A stretch of 64,000 nucleotides of DNA, taken from contig NZ_CP059902.1 in the NCBI RefSeq assembly GCF_014127105.1, forward strand, positions 777,001 to 841,000, written 5' to 3'. The stretch comes from Devosia sp. MC521. Lineage in GTDB: Bacteria > Pseudomonadota > Alphaproteobacteria > Rhizobiales > Devosiaceae. A program made the position numbers and the translations under genes. The notes below the pieces were generated by a model. It saw only the letters and a list, made by a program, of their open reading frames with translations. It was not told the origin of the DNA and did not search any database. Numbering within the stretch: position 1 is the first letter of the stretch; each line of letters begins with the position of its first letter. This document shows, piece after piece, positions 9,929-18,685 of the stretch.

Positions 9929-10404
9929 GTACTGTCGCCACAATTATTGTCATGGCCCTGCTCTGGGCCGGGATAAACGGCAATTTCACTCTCGCCAATC
10001 TGCTGTTCGGCGCGGTGATCGGGCTGGTGGCGGTGCTGTTGCTGCGACAGAACTTGTTTAGCCCCGGGGTGAGCAAGCGGGCGATGCGCATCGCTCGGCT
10101 GGCCGGGAGCTTTGCCTATGAGCTTATGGCGAGCGCTGTGAAGGTGGCTGTACTGGTGGCGCGGCCTGACATGCACAAAGTCATTCGTCCGGCCTTTGTA
10201 AAAGTGCCGCTGACTGTGACATCTGAGGCTGAGATTACAATCCTAGCCAATCTCGTGACGCTGACGCCCGGAACACTGAGTGTTGATGTTTCAGAGGACA
10301 AGAAGTTTCTCTATGTCCACACGATTAGCCTCGAGAGCCGGGACGCGCTCATCGCTGAAATTGCCAATGGCTTTGAGAAGCAGGTCAAGGAGGTGTTTCA
10401 GTGA
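9925..10404 (+). CDS. mnhE: Monovalent cation/H+ antiporter subunit E
   Basis: A 159-residue MnhE-family protein. Two or three N-terminal helices are followed by a cytoplasmic domain with the typical segment [20 protein letters not shown] and a C-terminal E-rich helix. Overlaps with mnhD (ATGA) and mnhF (GTGA) indicate coupled translation. Confidence 0.92.
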   Translation: MSTVATIIVMALLWAGINGNFTLANLLFGAVIGLVAVLLLRQNLFSPGVSKRAMRIARLAGSFAYELMASAVKVAVLVARPDMHKVIRPAFVKVPLTVTSEAEITILANLVTLTPGTLSVDVSEDKKFLYVHTISLESRDALIAEIANGFEKQVKEVFQ

Positions 10405-10709
10405 CACCCGAAATCGCACTTGATTGGGCAAGTCTGATCGCGCTGACGTTACTGTCTATGGCGTTGCTCTTGTCTGTTATCCGTATCATTATTGGGCCAA
10501 CACTAGGCGATCGCGTGTTGGCGCTCGATTTACTAACAGTTATTGCGATGGGCTTGATTGCCGCAGTGGCTGTTCGGACGGGGCTGATGCTGTATTTGGA
10601 TATAGCTATCGCGGTCGCGCTTTTAGGCTTTCTCGCCACTATTGCTCTGGCGCGATACATCCTGATTAAAGCGGGGCAGAAATCACGTATTGGACAGGAA
10701 GTTGAATGA
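10401..10709 (+). CDS. mnhF: Monovalent cation/H+ antiporter subunit F
   Basis: A 102-residue protein with three membrane helices and the family motif [19 protein letters not shown]. The start is GTG at 10401, overlapping mnhE. From here the coding sequence becomes visibly richer in A and T at third positions than the preceding subunits (for example TTA, TTG and ATA codons), although the operon continues without a gap. Confidence 0.9.
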   Translation: MTPEIALDWASLIALTLLSMALLLSVIRIIIGPTLGDRVLALDLLTVIAMGLIAAVAVRTGLMLYLDIAIAVALLGFLATIALARYILIKAGQKSRIGQEVE

Positions 10710-11062
10710 TGCTGTCTCAGCTTCTAATATATTTTGGATGTATTGTTCTTGTTTGTGGTGCGGCATTTTCCTTTTTAGCCGCTGTTGGCGTCTTGCGTCT
10801 TCCCGATCTTTATACAAGAATGCACGCGGCGTCTAAAGCAGGTGCGGTCGGTGGCGGTTTGGTGTTGCTGGCCGTTGCTTTTTTAAGTCAAGACGTCGCA
10901 GTCTCATTGCGGGCCTTTATTGGAATTAGTTTCTTACTGCTGACCACTCCGGTGTCAGCGCATTTATTGGCGCGTGCCAGCTACTTTGCCGGTCACAGTC
11001 CAAATAAAAACACGATACTCGATGAATTTGGCTCAGCGCGCGAAAAATCTCAGGATCGATAA
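10706..11062 (+). CDS. mnhG: Monovalent cation/H+ antiporter subunit G
   Basis: A 118-residue protein with three membrane helices and the MnhG motif [19 protein letters not shown]. It is the last gene of the seven-subunit operon and overlaps mnhF by four bases. It shares the AT-richer codon use of mnhF. No convincing hairpin terminator follows. Confidence 0.92.
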   Translation: MMLSQLLIYFGCIVLVCGAAFSFLAAVGVLRLPDLYTRMHAASKAGAVGGGLVLLAVAFLSQDVAVSLRAFIGISFLLLTTPVSAHLLARASYFAGHSPNKNTILDEFGSAREKSQDR

Positions 11063-11193
11063 AACGCGACAATACGTTCATCTTCCTGCTGCTTGCGGGG
11101 GTTGCGCTAGCTAGTAAACGGTTTTAACAGGTGAAGTATGACGGGTCTGCCCCTGACACCGTCCAAATAGAATAATAATCGAAAGGTTGAAAA

Positions 11194-11613
11194 ATGAACG
11201 ACGATACCGGCTCGTTCGTCAGTGCTGAATCTGACTTGGTTGAACTCAGCACCGAAATCGTCTCTGCATACGTGAGCCACAATGCTGTTAGCCCCGGTGA
11301 TCTGCCGCGTCTAATTTCTGATGTTCACAATGCTCTGCGTACACTGCGCACCAACGAACCTGCTGTTCAGGTTGAAGAGCTCAAGCCAGCTGTTCCTGTT
11401 CGCAAGTCTGTTAACAACGACTACATCATCTGCCTCGAAGACGGTAAGAAGTTTAAGTCGCTGAAGCGCCACCTGCGCACCCACTACAACTTGTCGCCAG
11501 AAGAATACCGCGAAAAGTGGGGCCTGCCTGCAGACTACCCAATGGTCGCTCCAAGCTATTCGGCAACACGCTCGAAGCTGGCGAAGGACAACGGTCTGGG
11601 CCGCAAGGCTTAA
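11194..11613 (+). CDS. mucR: MucR/Ros family transcriptional regulator
   Basis: A 139-residue DNA-binding protein of the Ros/MucR family, which in rhizobia and relatives controls exopolysaccharide, motility and cell-cycle genes and acts as an AT-preferring silencer. The N-terminal helical part (residues about 10-55) is the oligomerisation region. The prokaryotic zinc-finger domain spans about 78-130, with [11 protein letters not shown] and the downstream [10 protein letters not shown] box. Expected ligands are Cys80, position 83, His93 and His97. Position 83 is Asp here instead of the second Cys of Ros. A purine-rich AAAGG site precedes the ATG. The transcript ends in a hairpin at 11645-11676. 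Confidence 0.93.
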   Translation: MNDDTGSFVSAESDLVELSTEIVSAYVSHNAVSPGDLPRLISDVHNALRTLRTNEPAVQVEELKPAVPVRKSVNNDYIICLEDGKKFKSLKRHLRTHYNLSPEEYREKWGLPADYPMVAPSYSATRSKLAKDNGLGRKA

Positions 11614-11644
11614 GTTACTGTCCTGAAATAAGAATTCTGTAAGT

Positions 11645-11676
11645 GGCCGCTCCTTTGGAGTGGCCATTTCCTTTTG
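11645..11676 (+). terminator. Rho-independent terminator of mucR
   Basis: A 9-bp GC-rich stem (11645-11653 with 11657-11665, one G-T pair) has a TTT loop and is followed by a T-rich stretch (ATTTCCTTTT), about 30 bases after the mucR stop. Confidence 0.75.
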
Positions 11677-11712
11677 TAATTTACTCTCTTTTGCCGAACT
11701 TATCCCCGCTCG

Positions 11713-11746
11713 CTAGCTTTGCTAGATTATTAGGACTATCGTCCTA
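11713..11746 (+). promoter_or_regulatory. Two adjacent dyads upstream of the DnaA-like HTH gene
   Basis: Two perfect inverted repeats lie in the leader: CTAGC-TTT-GCTAG (11713-11725) and TAGGAC-TATC-GTCCTA (11731-11746), ending 20 bases ahead of the ATG at 11767. Neither has a following T run, so they look like operator sites and not terminators. The bound regulator is unknown. Autoregulation by the encoded HTH protein is possible. Confidence 0.45.
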
Positions 11747-11766
11747 GTAGTTATCGGAAGCTAATC

Positions 11767-12123
11767 ATGCACTCATTGAGCGTATCTGCTTCGGATTGGG
11801 CAAATAACTTAGTTCACATCGCGCCACGCGATCTTTCTGTAAGGCGCATCGTTGAACTGGTCGCTCGCGAGAAGCGCACACCTATTCGACTGCTAATAAA
11901 CAAATCCCGTTGTCGAGCTGAAACTGCATTTGCGCGGCAACTGGCGATGTATCTGTGCCATGTGTGGCTCGGGCTGGCCTTGACCGCTGTGGGGGCGGCA
12001 TTTGGGCGGGATAGGACCACTGTCTCGTATGCCTGCGCTTTGATCGAAGATATGCGCGATGATCCGGCTTTCGAAACGGAAGTCTTTCGGCTGGAAAGCT
12101 TGATTGAAGGGGCCGGGGCATGA
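11767..12123 (+). CDS. DnaA C-terminal-like helix-turn-helix protein
   Basis: A 118-residue protein whose residues about 20-95 match the DnaA domain IV fold, the DnaA-box-binding helix-turn-helix. The signature-like stretch is LTAVGAAFGRDRTTVSYAC, compared with the GxxFxxRDHTTVxxAC motif of DnaA. There is no AAA+ ATPase region, so it cannot act as an initiator by itself. It may be a regulator using a DnaA-type reader. Its stop overlaps the next start (ATGA), making a two-gene operon with the DUF6456 protein. Two palindromes lie in the promoter. Confidence 0.8.
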   Translation: MHSLSVSASDWANNLVHIAPRDLSVRRIVELVAREKRTPIRLLINKSRCRAETAFARQLAMYLCHVWLGLALTAVGAAFGRDRTTVSYACALIEDMRDDPAFETEVFRLESLIEGAGA

Positions 12124-12596
12124 GCGGGGCTCTGCCGGACCCGATCCTTCGGCTTGCCAAGGGCAGCGGCGCGCAATTGTTTTTACTCGACCATCATGTG
12201 GAGGCGGCGCGGCGGTTGACTGCGCTGTTTTGGAGAGCGCGTCTCAACCAGCGGGTGACCATGTCTTATGACCCGACGCGCATTGGCAATAAAGCAGGCG
12301 GTGCGCCGCAAGGAGATATGGCGCTGAGTGCGGCCGAAGCGCGGGCACAGTTAAACCGGCTGGCGCAAACACTCCCGCGGGACTGCTGGGCGGTGCTCAG
12401 TGACGTGTGTTTCTATCAGCTCGGACTGCAAGATATTGAAACGCAGAGGCAATGGCCACGTCGGGGCGCGAAGCTGGTGCTGCGGATCGCGCTTGAGCAC
12501 CTAGCGGAGCGCTGGGGGATCAATGCGCGGGCTGTCGGTGAGGGGCAGGGGGTGAAGGGCTGGTTGCTTGAGCGGCCCGCGATGTTCCCGGACTGA
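12120..12596 (+). CDS. DUF6456 domain protein
   Basis: A 158-residue protein with the features of the alphaproteobacterial DUF6456 family: a basic N-terminal half followed by a helical domain containing DCWAVLSDVCFYQLGL and LRIALEHLAERWG. That family is usually seen with helix-turn-helix proteins, and here the partner is the DnaA-like gene directly upstream with a four-base overlap. The molecular role is not known. A DNA-associated regulatory function is inferred from the pairing only. It is convergent with sufE. Confidence 0.75.
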   Translation: MSGALPDPILRLAKGSGAQLFLLDHHVEAARRLTALFWRARLNQRVTMSYDPTRIGNKAGGAPQGDMALSAAEARAQLNRLAQTLPRDCWAVLSDVCFYQLGLQDIETQRQWPRRGAKLVLRIALEHLAERWGINARAVGEGQGVKGWLLERPAMFPD

Positions 12597-12662
12597 GGTG
12601 TTGCGGGGCAATTCAACCTAGTACGCGACGCGCAGATGCGGCGATGGCGTGTGAGTTTGCCG

Positions 12663-12685
12663 AAAAGCCGCTGATGCAGCGGCTT
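12663..12685 (-). terminator. Probable terminator of sufE
   Basis: On the minus strand an 8-bp perfect stem (12678-12685 with 12665-12672) has a five-base loop and is followed by a short T stretch, 16 bases after the sufE stop. The T tract is weak. Confidence 0.55.
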
Positions 12686-12700
12686 CGGCGGTTTGGCGAC

Positions 12701-13123
12701 TTAGGCAGCTTGCGCTTGAGCGCGGATGCGATTGACCATCGATATCAGGCCATTGCTGCGCTGGGTGGTGAGATGCTCACGCAGGCCCATCTCGTCAAAG
12801 ATAGCCATCGCGTCAGTGGCCGCGATTTCCGAAGCCGGGCGATCCGAATAAAGAGCGAGCAGCACAGCGACGAGGCCCTGAACGATCATAGCGTCGCTTT
12901 CGCCCTTGATGTGGAACACCGGGCCAGCATCGGACGGGGTCTGCTCGACGGCGAGCCAGACTTGGGCCACGCAACCGCTGACCTTGTTCTCGGGCACACG
13001 CTGGGCGTCGGAGAGTTTGGGGAGGGCCTTGCCGAGCTCGATGATATATTCGAACTGGTCTTCCCAATCGTCTAGGAAAGACAGGTTCTCGGCGATTTCC
13101 TGGAATTTTTGAGGCTGGGTCAT
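12701..13123 (-). CDS. sufE: SufE cysteine-desulfurase activator
   Basis: A 140-residue SufE family protein. It accepts the persulfide sulfur from the cysteine desulfurase SufS and passes it on for Fe-S cluster assembly. The acceptor residue is Cys51 in VSGCVAQVW, preceded by the conserved ENKVSG. The length is normal for the family and the ATG at 13123 gives a full N-terminus (KFQEIAENLSFLDDWEDQFEYIIELG). The other suf genes are not in this window. Keeping sufE away from the suf operon is common in this order. Confidence 0.93.
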   Translation of the reverse strand: MTQPQKFQEIAENLSFLDDWEDQFEYIIELGKALPKLSDAQRVPENKVSGCVAQVWLAVEQTPSDAGPVFHIKGESDAMIVQGLVAVLLALYSDRPASEIAATDAMAIFDEMGLREHLTTQRSNGLISMVNRIRAQAQAA

Positions 13124-13175
13124 AAAGCACTATCTAAGAGATGGTGTGCGCGAGCGCCAGAGCCTCTTGTAGAGA

Positions 13176-13472
13176 TTAGATGAGATCGGCAGGGCGCGGA
13201 ACGGGCATGGTGACGGTGACGAGCTTGCCGGCCGCCGGCAGCTCTTCGGGCAGGGGCGGCACTACCGAGTTTAGAGCGACAGTGGCGACGGCTTTGCCCG
13301 TGACGCATTCCCAAGAATCGCAGGGAATTGATTCTACGCCCTTGGCGACTTGGGCGGTGCCGACAGCGACAGCCTGTGTTGCAGTCGCGGTGGCGCGATC
13401 CCTCAATTCAGCGCTTGGGGCGATGATGATGAAGGCCAATGTGAGCCAAAATGCGCAGCGCAAAAGGAACAT
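13176..13472 (-). CDS. Small exported DUF5330-like protein
   Basis: A 98-residue protein beginning MFLLRCAFWLTLAFIIIAPS, a signal peptide or membrane anchor typical of rhizobial DUF5330 proteins. A hydrophilic part with a Cys pair (IPCDSWECVTG) and a proline-rich end follows. The ATG at 13472 was chosen over the TTG nine bases upstream because an AGGGGGA site sits nine bases ahead of it. The function is unknown. The location next to sufE and the PAS kinase is a familiar arrangement in the order. Confidence 0.65.
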   Translation of the reverse strand: MFLLRCAFWLTLAFIIIAPSAELRDRATATATQAVAVGTAQVAKGVESIPCDSWECVTGKAVATVALNSVVPPLPEELPAAGKLVTVTMPVPRPADLI

Positions 13473-13692
13473 GATCGCCAATCCCCCTAGGGAATCCGTA
13501 GGTTAGGCGCACCCTAGCGCGGATTAGCTACAATCTGTTGGACCTTTTGTAGAAAGGTTGAATCAATTGCGACCACGGGGGGTGCCTTGGCAATAACCTG
13601 TTTACGCTGTTTTTTGAAACACGGTCGAAACTCCCCATAAAGCGTTAGACGCCCCCCGAGTTTAAACCTGCATTAGAGGTTGGCGGACGAGG

Positions 13693-15600
13693 TTGCTCAC
13701 ATACGAGACCCGATCAGTCGGGCGAGGGCGGCAGAGCCCACATCTGAACCCAACAGTTCAGACAGGCGTCGGTAGTGTGAGTAGTGTGTTGATGCGTAAC
13801 TTCAGTCTCTTCGGAGCCAAATGGGGCAATACCCTTGCCTCGCTGGACACGGGTAGTTTCCCAGAAGTCATGCGCTTGCAGGCCATCGGAAATACCGCAC
13901 GCATTTTCATCGTCGTTGCCCTGGTCGGCATGTTCCCCGCTGTTTACGGCCTTGTGTCGGGCTCGGGCGTTGCCTTTATTCTGGCGGCAAGCGTGCTGGC
14001 AGGTGGTTTGATCGCGCTCTCTATGGTGCGCGCGGGCCGCTATGACGCCGCTGCTGCTGCCAATGTTACAGTTCTTATGGCCTCTGGCCTGGTGCTCTCC
14101 GTTGCCGATCGCGCCTTGGTCGACGCTGGCCTTGCGGTCGCGCTGCTCGGTCCGATTCTGGCCGTACTGACCACCAAGACGCGTCTGCGCGTTGTCAGCT
14201 GGATCATGCTGGCGCCAATTCTGATGATCAGCATCAGCGCTTCGCTGCTTGGCCTGCCGCGCGTTATGGACAGTGCACTGGCGTTGCAGATCGCGGGCAT
14301 GTTGGCCTTCGTTGTGAGCTGCGGGATCGTCACCTATTCGGCGCACTGCGTCAGCCAGCGGGCTGACAGCCAGGAAAAGGCGCAGATGAACGCATACCGC
14401 CATTTGGTGGAGCATGTTCAGGACGCCGTGCTGCGCTTTGGCACTGACGGCATCGTGCTGCTTGCGTCGCGCGCTTCGGAAAGCCTGTTTGGTTGCCCAC
14501 GCTATCAGATCAGCGGTCGTGGCCTCGGCGAGCGTCTGCATGTGCTGGATCGCCCTGTATTCCTGACCGCATTCGCCGATGCTTCTGAAGGCAGACGTAG
14601 CCGCACGATTGAAGCGCGTGTGCGCCAGGAAGACCCACGGTCGAACTCCAATGTGCCGCGCTTCGTGTGGTGCGAAATTCAGCTTTCGCCCATTCTGGAA
14701 GAAGAAGCTAAGGCTGGTCGTCACGATGTTATTGGCTTGCTGCGCGATATTACGGCGCGCAAGGATGCCGAAGTGACGATGAGCGAAGCCCGTCGCGCTG
14801 CTGAAGATGCCTCGCAAGCCAAGTCGCGTTTCCTCGCCACCATCGGGCATGAACTGCGCACGCCGCTCAATGCTGTGGTCGGTTTTTCGGAAATGATGAC
14901 CTCGGGGATCGGTGGCGAGCTTTCGCCTTCGCATATGGAATATGCGACACTGATCAAGCAGAGCGGTCGTCACCTTCTCGACGTGGTGGGCATGTTGCTC
15001 GACATGTCGCGTATCGAAGCGGGCAAGTTTGAAATTCATGCCGAGCCGCTGGTTCCGGCAGAGATTGTTCCGGCTTGCGTGTCCATGGTCGACACAATGG
15101 CTCAGGAGCGCCGCGTCTCGCTGCGTACGGATGTGGAGCAGGGCCTGCCGACGCTGCACGCTGATGAGCGTGTCTGCCGCCAGATTCTGATCAACCTCCT
15201 CTCTAACGCCATAAAGTTCAGCCATGAAGGCGGCGATGTGGCGGTGTCCGTCAAGCGTCAGGGCCAGTCGATCAATATCTCGGTTCGAGACAATGGTATC
15301 GGCATGGCACCAGCGGCACTCGCCCGCATTGGCGAGCCTTTCTTCCAGGTGCAAGATGGCCTGAACCGCACATACGAAGGCACGGGGCTTGGCCTCTCCA
15401 TCGTTAAGGGAATGGTCGAACTGCACGGGGGCACATTACGTGCCATGTCAGAGATCGGGGCGGGGACGACGATTACCGTTCTCCTGCCGATCGCAGGACC
15501 AAATGGTGGCCTTGAAACCGCCGAAGTCCTTCCTCTTCATCGTGAGCCACAGGCTGCATCCACACTCTCATGGCCAAGCGAAAAAAGAAAAGCACAATGA
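13693..15600 (+). CDS. Membrane-bound PAS-domain sensor histidine kinase
   Basis: A large hybrid-free sensor kinase. Residues about 65-225 contain six or seven membrane helices, about 235-360 form a PAS domain, and the HisKA domain carries the phospho-acceptor His386 in GHELRTPLN. The C-terminal HATPase domain has an N box (LINLLSNAIKFS), G1 (DNGIGM) and G2 (GTGLGLSI). The longest frame starts with TTG at 13693. The more likely start is ATG at 13792 (MRNFSLFG), giving about 602 residues, because the first 33 codons look non-coding. The protein resembles the PleC/DivJ type of alphaproteobacterial kinases, but the family alone does not set the partner. The next gene overlaps its 3-prime end by 31 bases. 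Confidence 0.9.
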   Translation: MLTYETRSVGRGRQSPHLNPTVQTGVGSVSSVLMRNFSLFGAKWGNTLASLDTGSFPEVMRLQAIGNTARIFIVVALVGMFPAVYGLVSGSGVAFILAASVLAGGLIALSMVRAGRYDAAAAANVTVLMASGLVLSVADRALVDAGLAVALLGPILAVLTTKTRLRVVSWIMLAPILMISISASLLGLPRVMDSALALQIAGMLAFVVSCGIVTYSAHCVSQRADSQEKAQMNAYRHLVEHVQDAVLRFGTDGIVLLASRASESLFGCPRYQISGRGLGERLHVLDRPVFLTAFADASEGRRSRTIEARVRQEDPRSNSNVPRFVWCEIQLSPILEEEAKAGRHDVIGLLRDITARKDAEVTMSEARRAAEDASQAKSRFLATIGHELRTPLNAVVGFSEMMTSGIGGELSPSHMEYATLIKQSGRHLLDVVGMLLDMSRIEAGKFEIHAEPLVPAEIVPACVSMVDTMAQERRVSLRTDVEQGLPTLHADERVCRQILINLLSNAIKFSHEGGDVAVSVKRQGQSINISVRDNGIGMAPAALARIGEPFFQVQDGLNRTYEGTGLGLSIVKGMVELHGGTLRAMSEIGAGTTITVLLPIAGPNGGLETAEVLPLHREPQAASTLSWPSEKRKAQ

Positions 15601-16844
15601 CAACGAACACCCTTTCCCAGCTTCCGCTGATGGCGGGGAGCGTTGTGGTTACGACCTTGACCAAAGCTGGTTATTGGTCGTTTGACCGCTATATGCGCGC
15701 GCCATTGGCATCCACGGCTGTTCTTGCCATGGTGACCCTGTCGGCAATGGCGGGCAGCAATGCGCTGTTCATGCAAACGACCGAACATCCGTCGCCATTT
15801 TTCGTGCAGACCAGCCAGGTCAATGCCGTCATGCCGACGCCTGTTGTCGATCGACCTGCATTGGAAGAGGTCGCGCTCGCGCCAGCACAGCAGACTGTTC
15901 TGACCCAGCCGACGCAGACCCCAACCTATGCCAGTGCGCCTGTGCAGAACGCGGTGCCGGACGAGCCAGTGGGCAATGCGCAGATGTTCGCCGTGCAGAA
16001 GAAGCTGGTCGAACTGCAGCTGTTCGCTGGCAAGGTCGACGGCTATTACGGCCCACAGACCGCCGCCGCTATCCGCCAGTTCCAGAATCGCAATGGGATG
16101 AACCCAACGGGTTCTGCTGACAAATCTGTTGTCGATGCTATTCTGAATTCTGATGCAGCAGGCCGTGTGTCTGGTGCTCGCTCGCAGCCCGTGCAGGAAC
16201 AGGCGATTACGACGCCAATCCGCACGCCAGAGCCAGTGCAGCAGGTCTATTATGCGCCAGCGCCAGCACCTGTGCCGGTGGTGCAGCCTGCGCCGCAGCC
16301 AGAAATGATCGCGCCGCCTGTTCAGCCGCAGGCTGTCGTTTTGCCACCAATTGCGCCGCCGACGCCGGAAGTCGCGCCTGTGGTTCAACCGCAGCCGCAA
16401 GTTGCGCATGCCGCAGCGACGACAATCGATGGCATTTTGGCCAATATGAGTTCGCCCGAAGCTGCGCCAACAACGCCGACTCCATCGGTTGCGCTGATGG
16501 CTCAGCCAGTGGTCGCATCAGCGCCGCAGCCCGCACCGACGCTTGTCGCGTCGCTAGAGCCTGCTCAGCCGCCAACTCCAGTTGCGGCTCCAGCACCTGC
16601 TGCGACCGCGACGCCGGTTGCTGAAACCGTGAAGGTTTTGCCTGCGAACGACGCAGAACTGGTGATGCAGATCCAGCGTGGCTTGGCCAGCCTCGGGTTC
16701 TTCCGAGCGCCAATCGACGGCAAGCCGGGGCCGGAAACGGCGCGCGCGATCCGCGAGTTCGAGAACTTCCATCGCTACAAGATGACCGGCCAGGTTCAGC
16801 CTGATCTGGTGGATCTGTTGGTGACTGCGGGCGCGACGATCTAA
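15570..16844 (+). CDS. Membrane-anchored peptidoglycan-binding protein with Pro/Ala-rich linker
   Basis: A 424-residue protein with a basic cytoplasmic start, one membrane segment (about residues 45-70, STAVLAMVTLSAMAGSNALFM) and two PG_binding_1 domains. The first spans about 130-190 (AVQKKLVELQLFAGKVDGYYGPQTAAAIRQFQ), the second about 360-420 (IQRGLASLGFFRAPIDGKPGPETARAIREF). Between them lies about 160 residues rich in Pro, Ala, Gln and Val, probably an extended periplasmic spacer. No catalytic domain is seen, so it may link the inner membrane to the wall or position an enzyme. It overlaps the upstream kinase gene and is followed at once by the DUF1491 gene, suggesting one operon. Confidence 0.85.
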   Translation: MAKRKKKSTMTTNTLSQLPLMAGSVVVTTLTKAGYWSFDRYMRAPLASTAVLAMVTLSAMAGSNALFMQTTEHPSPFFVQTSQVNAVMPTPVVDRPALEEVALAPAQQTVLTQPTQTPTYASAPVQNAVPDEPVGNAQMFAVQKKLVELQLFAGKVDGYYGPQTAAAIRQFQNRNGMNPTGSADKSVVDAILNSDAAGRVSGARSQPVQEQAITTPIRTPEPVQQVYYAPAPAPVPVVQPAPQPEMIAPPVQPQAVVLPPIAPPTPEVAPVVQPQPQVAHAAATTIDGILANMSSPEAAPTTPTPSVALMAQPVVASAPQPAPTLVASLEPAQPPTPVAAPAPAATATPVAETVKVLPANDAELVMQIQRGLASLGFFRAPIDGKPGPETARAIREFENFHRYKMTGQVQPDLVDLLVTAGATI

Positions 16845-17186
16845 GTGGGACGCCTCAGAAGCGATCTGTGGTGCATGGCGTTTGTGCGCCGCCACAATGA
16901 TCTGGGCAATATGTGTGTGCTTGCGCGGCGAGGGGACCCCATCGCCGGGCAGGTTTTCATCGAGATCGATCATCTCGATGGAACACGGAGCCTGTTTACG
17001 CCCGCGCCCATGCTGAGCGCTGGAGATGGGGCGGGGCTGGTGTTTCAGCGCCGCTTTTCCCATGTGGACCTGCTCAAAGTGCGTGATCGCATCAACCAAG
17101 AGACTGAGTTTGACCCCGATCTCTGGGTAATTAGCCTTGATATGCGCGGGGATGACCCGGGTATTGATATCGTCGAGCCGCGTTAA
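16845..17186 (+). CDS. DUF1491 family protein
   Basis: A 113-residue cytoplasmic protein matching the alphaproteobacterial DUF1491 family: it starts RLRSDLWCMAFVRRHND, contains VLARRGDPIAGQVFIEID and ends with DLWVISLDMRGDDP. The start is GTG at 16845, directly after the TAA of the preceding gene. Function is unknown. The kinase, PG-binding and DUF1491 order suggests co-transcription. Its stop codon overlaps the stop of the opposing DUF2336 gene in a TTAA tetranucleotide. Confidence 0.8.
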   Translation: MGRLRSDLWCMAFVRRHNDLGNMCVLARRGDPIAGQVFIEIDHLDGTRSLFTPAPMLSAGDGAGLVFQRRFSHVDLLKVRDRINQETEFDPDLWVISLDMRGDDPGIDIVEPR

Positions 17187-18340
17187 ACGGCGCGACGAAT
17201 ACCAATCTTGGCCAAAGCGTCGATTGCCTGATCGACAATGGCATTGTGCGCAGTGGCCAGCTTGGCGGTCCGCTTGCTGTCCTGATTGAGTGGCACGTAT
17301 TCTGGCTTGGTCAGCTCCAGCAGGTTCACTTCACCACGCCAAGCGCTCATCAGATAGGCCATGGAGGCCGGAGCGATGTCGTTGAACAGGATGGCAAACT
17401 CGGCCAGCGACTTGGAACGATCACCGTCCTGGCTGGTGGCGTGGATCAGCACTTTCAAGCCATCGTAAGACGTCGCACCAAAAGCGCGCAGGATGACGAA
17501 AAGCGATGCGCCGGTCACGTCGTGGGCGATCTGGCCGCACCGCACTTCATCCAGACCCGTGATCTGCGACAAGAGCTTGGTGACTTCGGGGCGACGGTTC
17601 TCGGTGAAGAGTTTCATCAGCGCCTTGGTTAGATCAGCCGTAGCGACGGAGAGCTGCTCAATGGTGCGGGCGATTGGAGCCACTGGGGTAGAGCGGTGGG
17701 CAAAAGAGCGAATGACCTTGATGCGGTTTTCATCGGAAAGGTCAAAGAAGGCCGGTGCGAGCAGGCCAGCGTCAAAATCTTCGCGATTGCCGAGAGCTTC
17801 TGCAACCAAGTGATCCATGGTCGCCGAACGGGCCAAGGCGCTGACAAAAGCGCCCTTTGGCACAATGTGCAAGTTCGCTGCGAGCGCGCGATAAACTTTG
17901 CGCGAATTCATCTGGAAGAGCTTGGACAAGACAGCGTCGGTCATGTCGCCACGCGTGGCGATGGCTGCGGCTGCCGGTGCACCGAAACGCTCGAGCAGGG
18001 TGAACATGGTCTGTTCGGACAGCTCTGGCGCGCTGCGCAGGAAATCAATCAGATCGTCGCCAATGTTCTCGATGACGAGGTTTTCGAGCATGGGAGACAG
18101 ATGTTCGGCGCGCCCGAGAAGGGCTGCGGCCTTAGAACGAGCCTGATCTGTCGCGGCCGGGAAGAGGCGCGCTGCCAGAGTTTCAAACTGTTCCATTTCG
18201 GGAATGGTTGGCTTGCCGCGGCGGGCGTATGCATCACACGCGGCGATGAGCAGCGTGTTGGTGCGATCGACACCACCCGTTTCAATCAGAAGCTGAAATG
18301 TCTCGTACGGCTGAAAACCAAGCATTTGCGGCGGAACCAC
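17183..18340 (-). CDS. DUF2336 domain protein
   Basis: A 385-residue, almost wholly helical protein of the DUF2336 family. Repeated hydrophobic helices (LFPAATDQARSKAAALLGR; FLRSAPELSEQTMFTLLERFG) suggest a HEAT-like solenoid. There is no signal peptide or membrane segment. The usual start would be GTG at 18340, and an ATG at 18325 (MLGFQPYETF) is an alternative. Neither has a clear ribosome site. No function is established for the family. It stands alone and faces the DUF1491 gene, overlapping it by four bases. Confidence 0.78.
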   Translation of the reverse strand: MVPPQMLGFQPYETFQLLIETGGVDRTNTLLIAACDAYARRGKPTIPEMEQFETLAARLFPAATDQARSKAAALLGRAEHLSPMLENLVIENIGDDLIDFLRSAPELSEQTMFTLLERFGAPAAAAIATRGDMTDAVLSKLFQMNSRKVYRALAANLHIVPKGAFVSALARSATMDHLVAEALGNREDFDAGLLAPAFFDLSDENRIKVIRSFAHRSTPVAPIARTIEQLSVATADLTKALMKLFTENRRPEVTKLLSQITGLDEVRCGQIAHDVTGASLFVILRAFGATSYDGLKVLIHATSQDGDRSKSLAEFAILFNDIAPASMAYLMSAWRGEVNLLELTKPEYVPLNQDSKRTAKLATAHNAIVDQAIDALAKIGIRRAV

Positions 18341-18505
18341 TGAATCACAATTTACATCAAAACCGATGCTGACCCACCATTGCTGGCAATTCGTTAATAG
18401 GCTGTTAACCTTGACGATCTCTTAATGGCATTTGCGCGAGGGGCGTCGCGCAGGACGATCAACTTCCAACTCGCTGCCCTCACTGGAAAGGGGGAGTGGC
18501 GCACA

Positions 18506-18685
18506 ATGGAGGCCATTTTGGCTGATGTGTTGCATATAGACGGGCGCAGAAGGCGCCAGACTAAGCCACAACTGAAAAGCGTTGACGCCCAGATATTACT
18601 GTTTACTGGGGTGCGCTACGAACGCGGCTCTTTAACACCTGAAACGAACCTAGATGCCAAAAGGCGCAAGCGAAAGCGCGGATAG
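18506..18685 (+). CDS. Small basic conserved-type hypothetical protein
   Basis: A 59-residue protein with a basic C-terminus and a core (KSVDAQILLFTGVRYER) that I associate with a small hypothetical family in this order. ATG at 18506 was chosen because GGAG lies nine bases upstream. A longer frame from 18425 exists but adds an unremarkable leader. Its end overlaps the next gene by 32 bases in another frame. The function is unknown. Confidence 0.5.
   Translation: MEAILADVLHIDGRRRRQTKPQLKSVDAQILLFTGVRYERGSLTPETNLDAKRRKRKRG

Noticed and set aside
5107..11062. NADH dehydrogenase (complex I) operon
   Set aside because: NuoL/M/K-like subunits occur, but the set A-B-C-D-E-F-G with MnhB, E, F and G families is the cation/proton antiporter; no redox subunits are present.
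13714..15426. A 570-codon open frame on the minus strand
   Set aside because: It lies opposite the PAS kinase gene, and its residue mix (many Gln, His, Arg, Ala) is that of an antisense shadow in GC-rich DNA.
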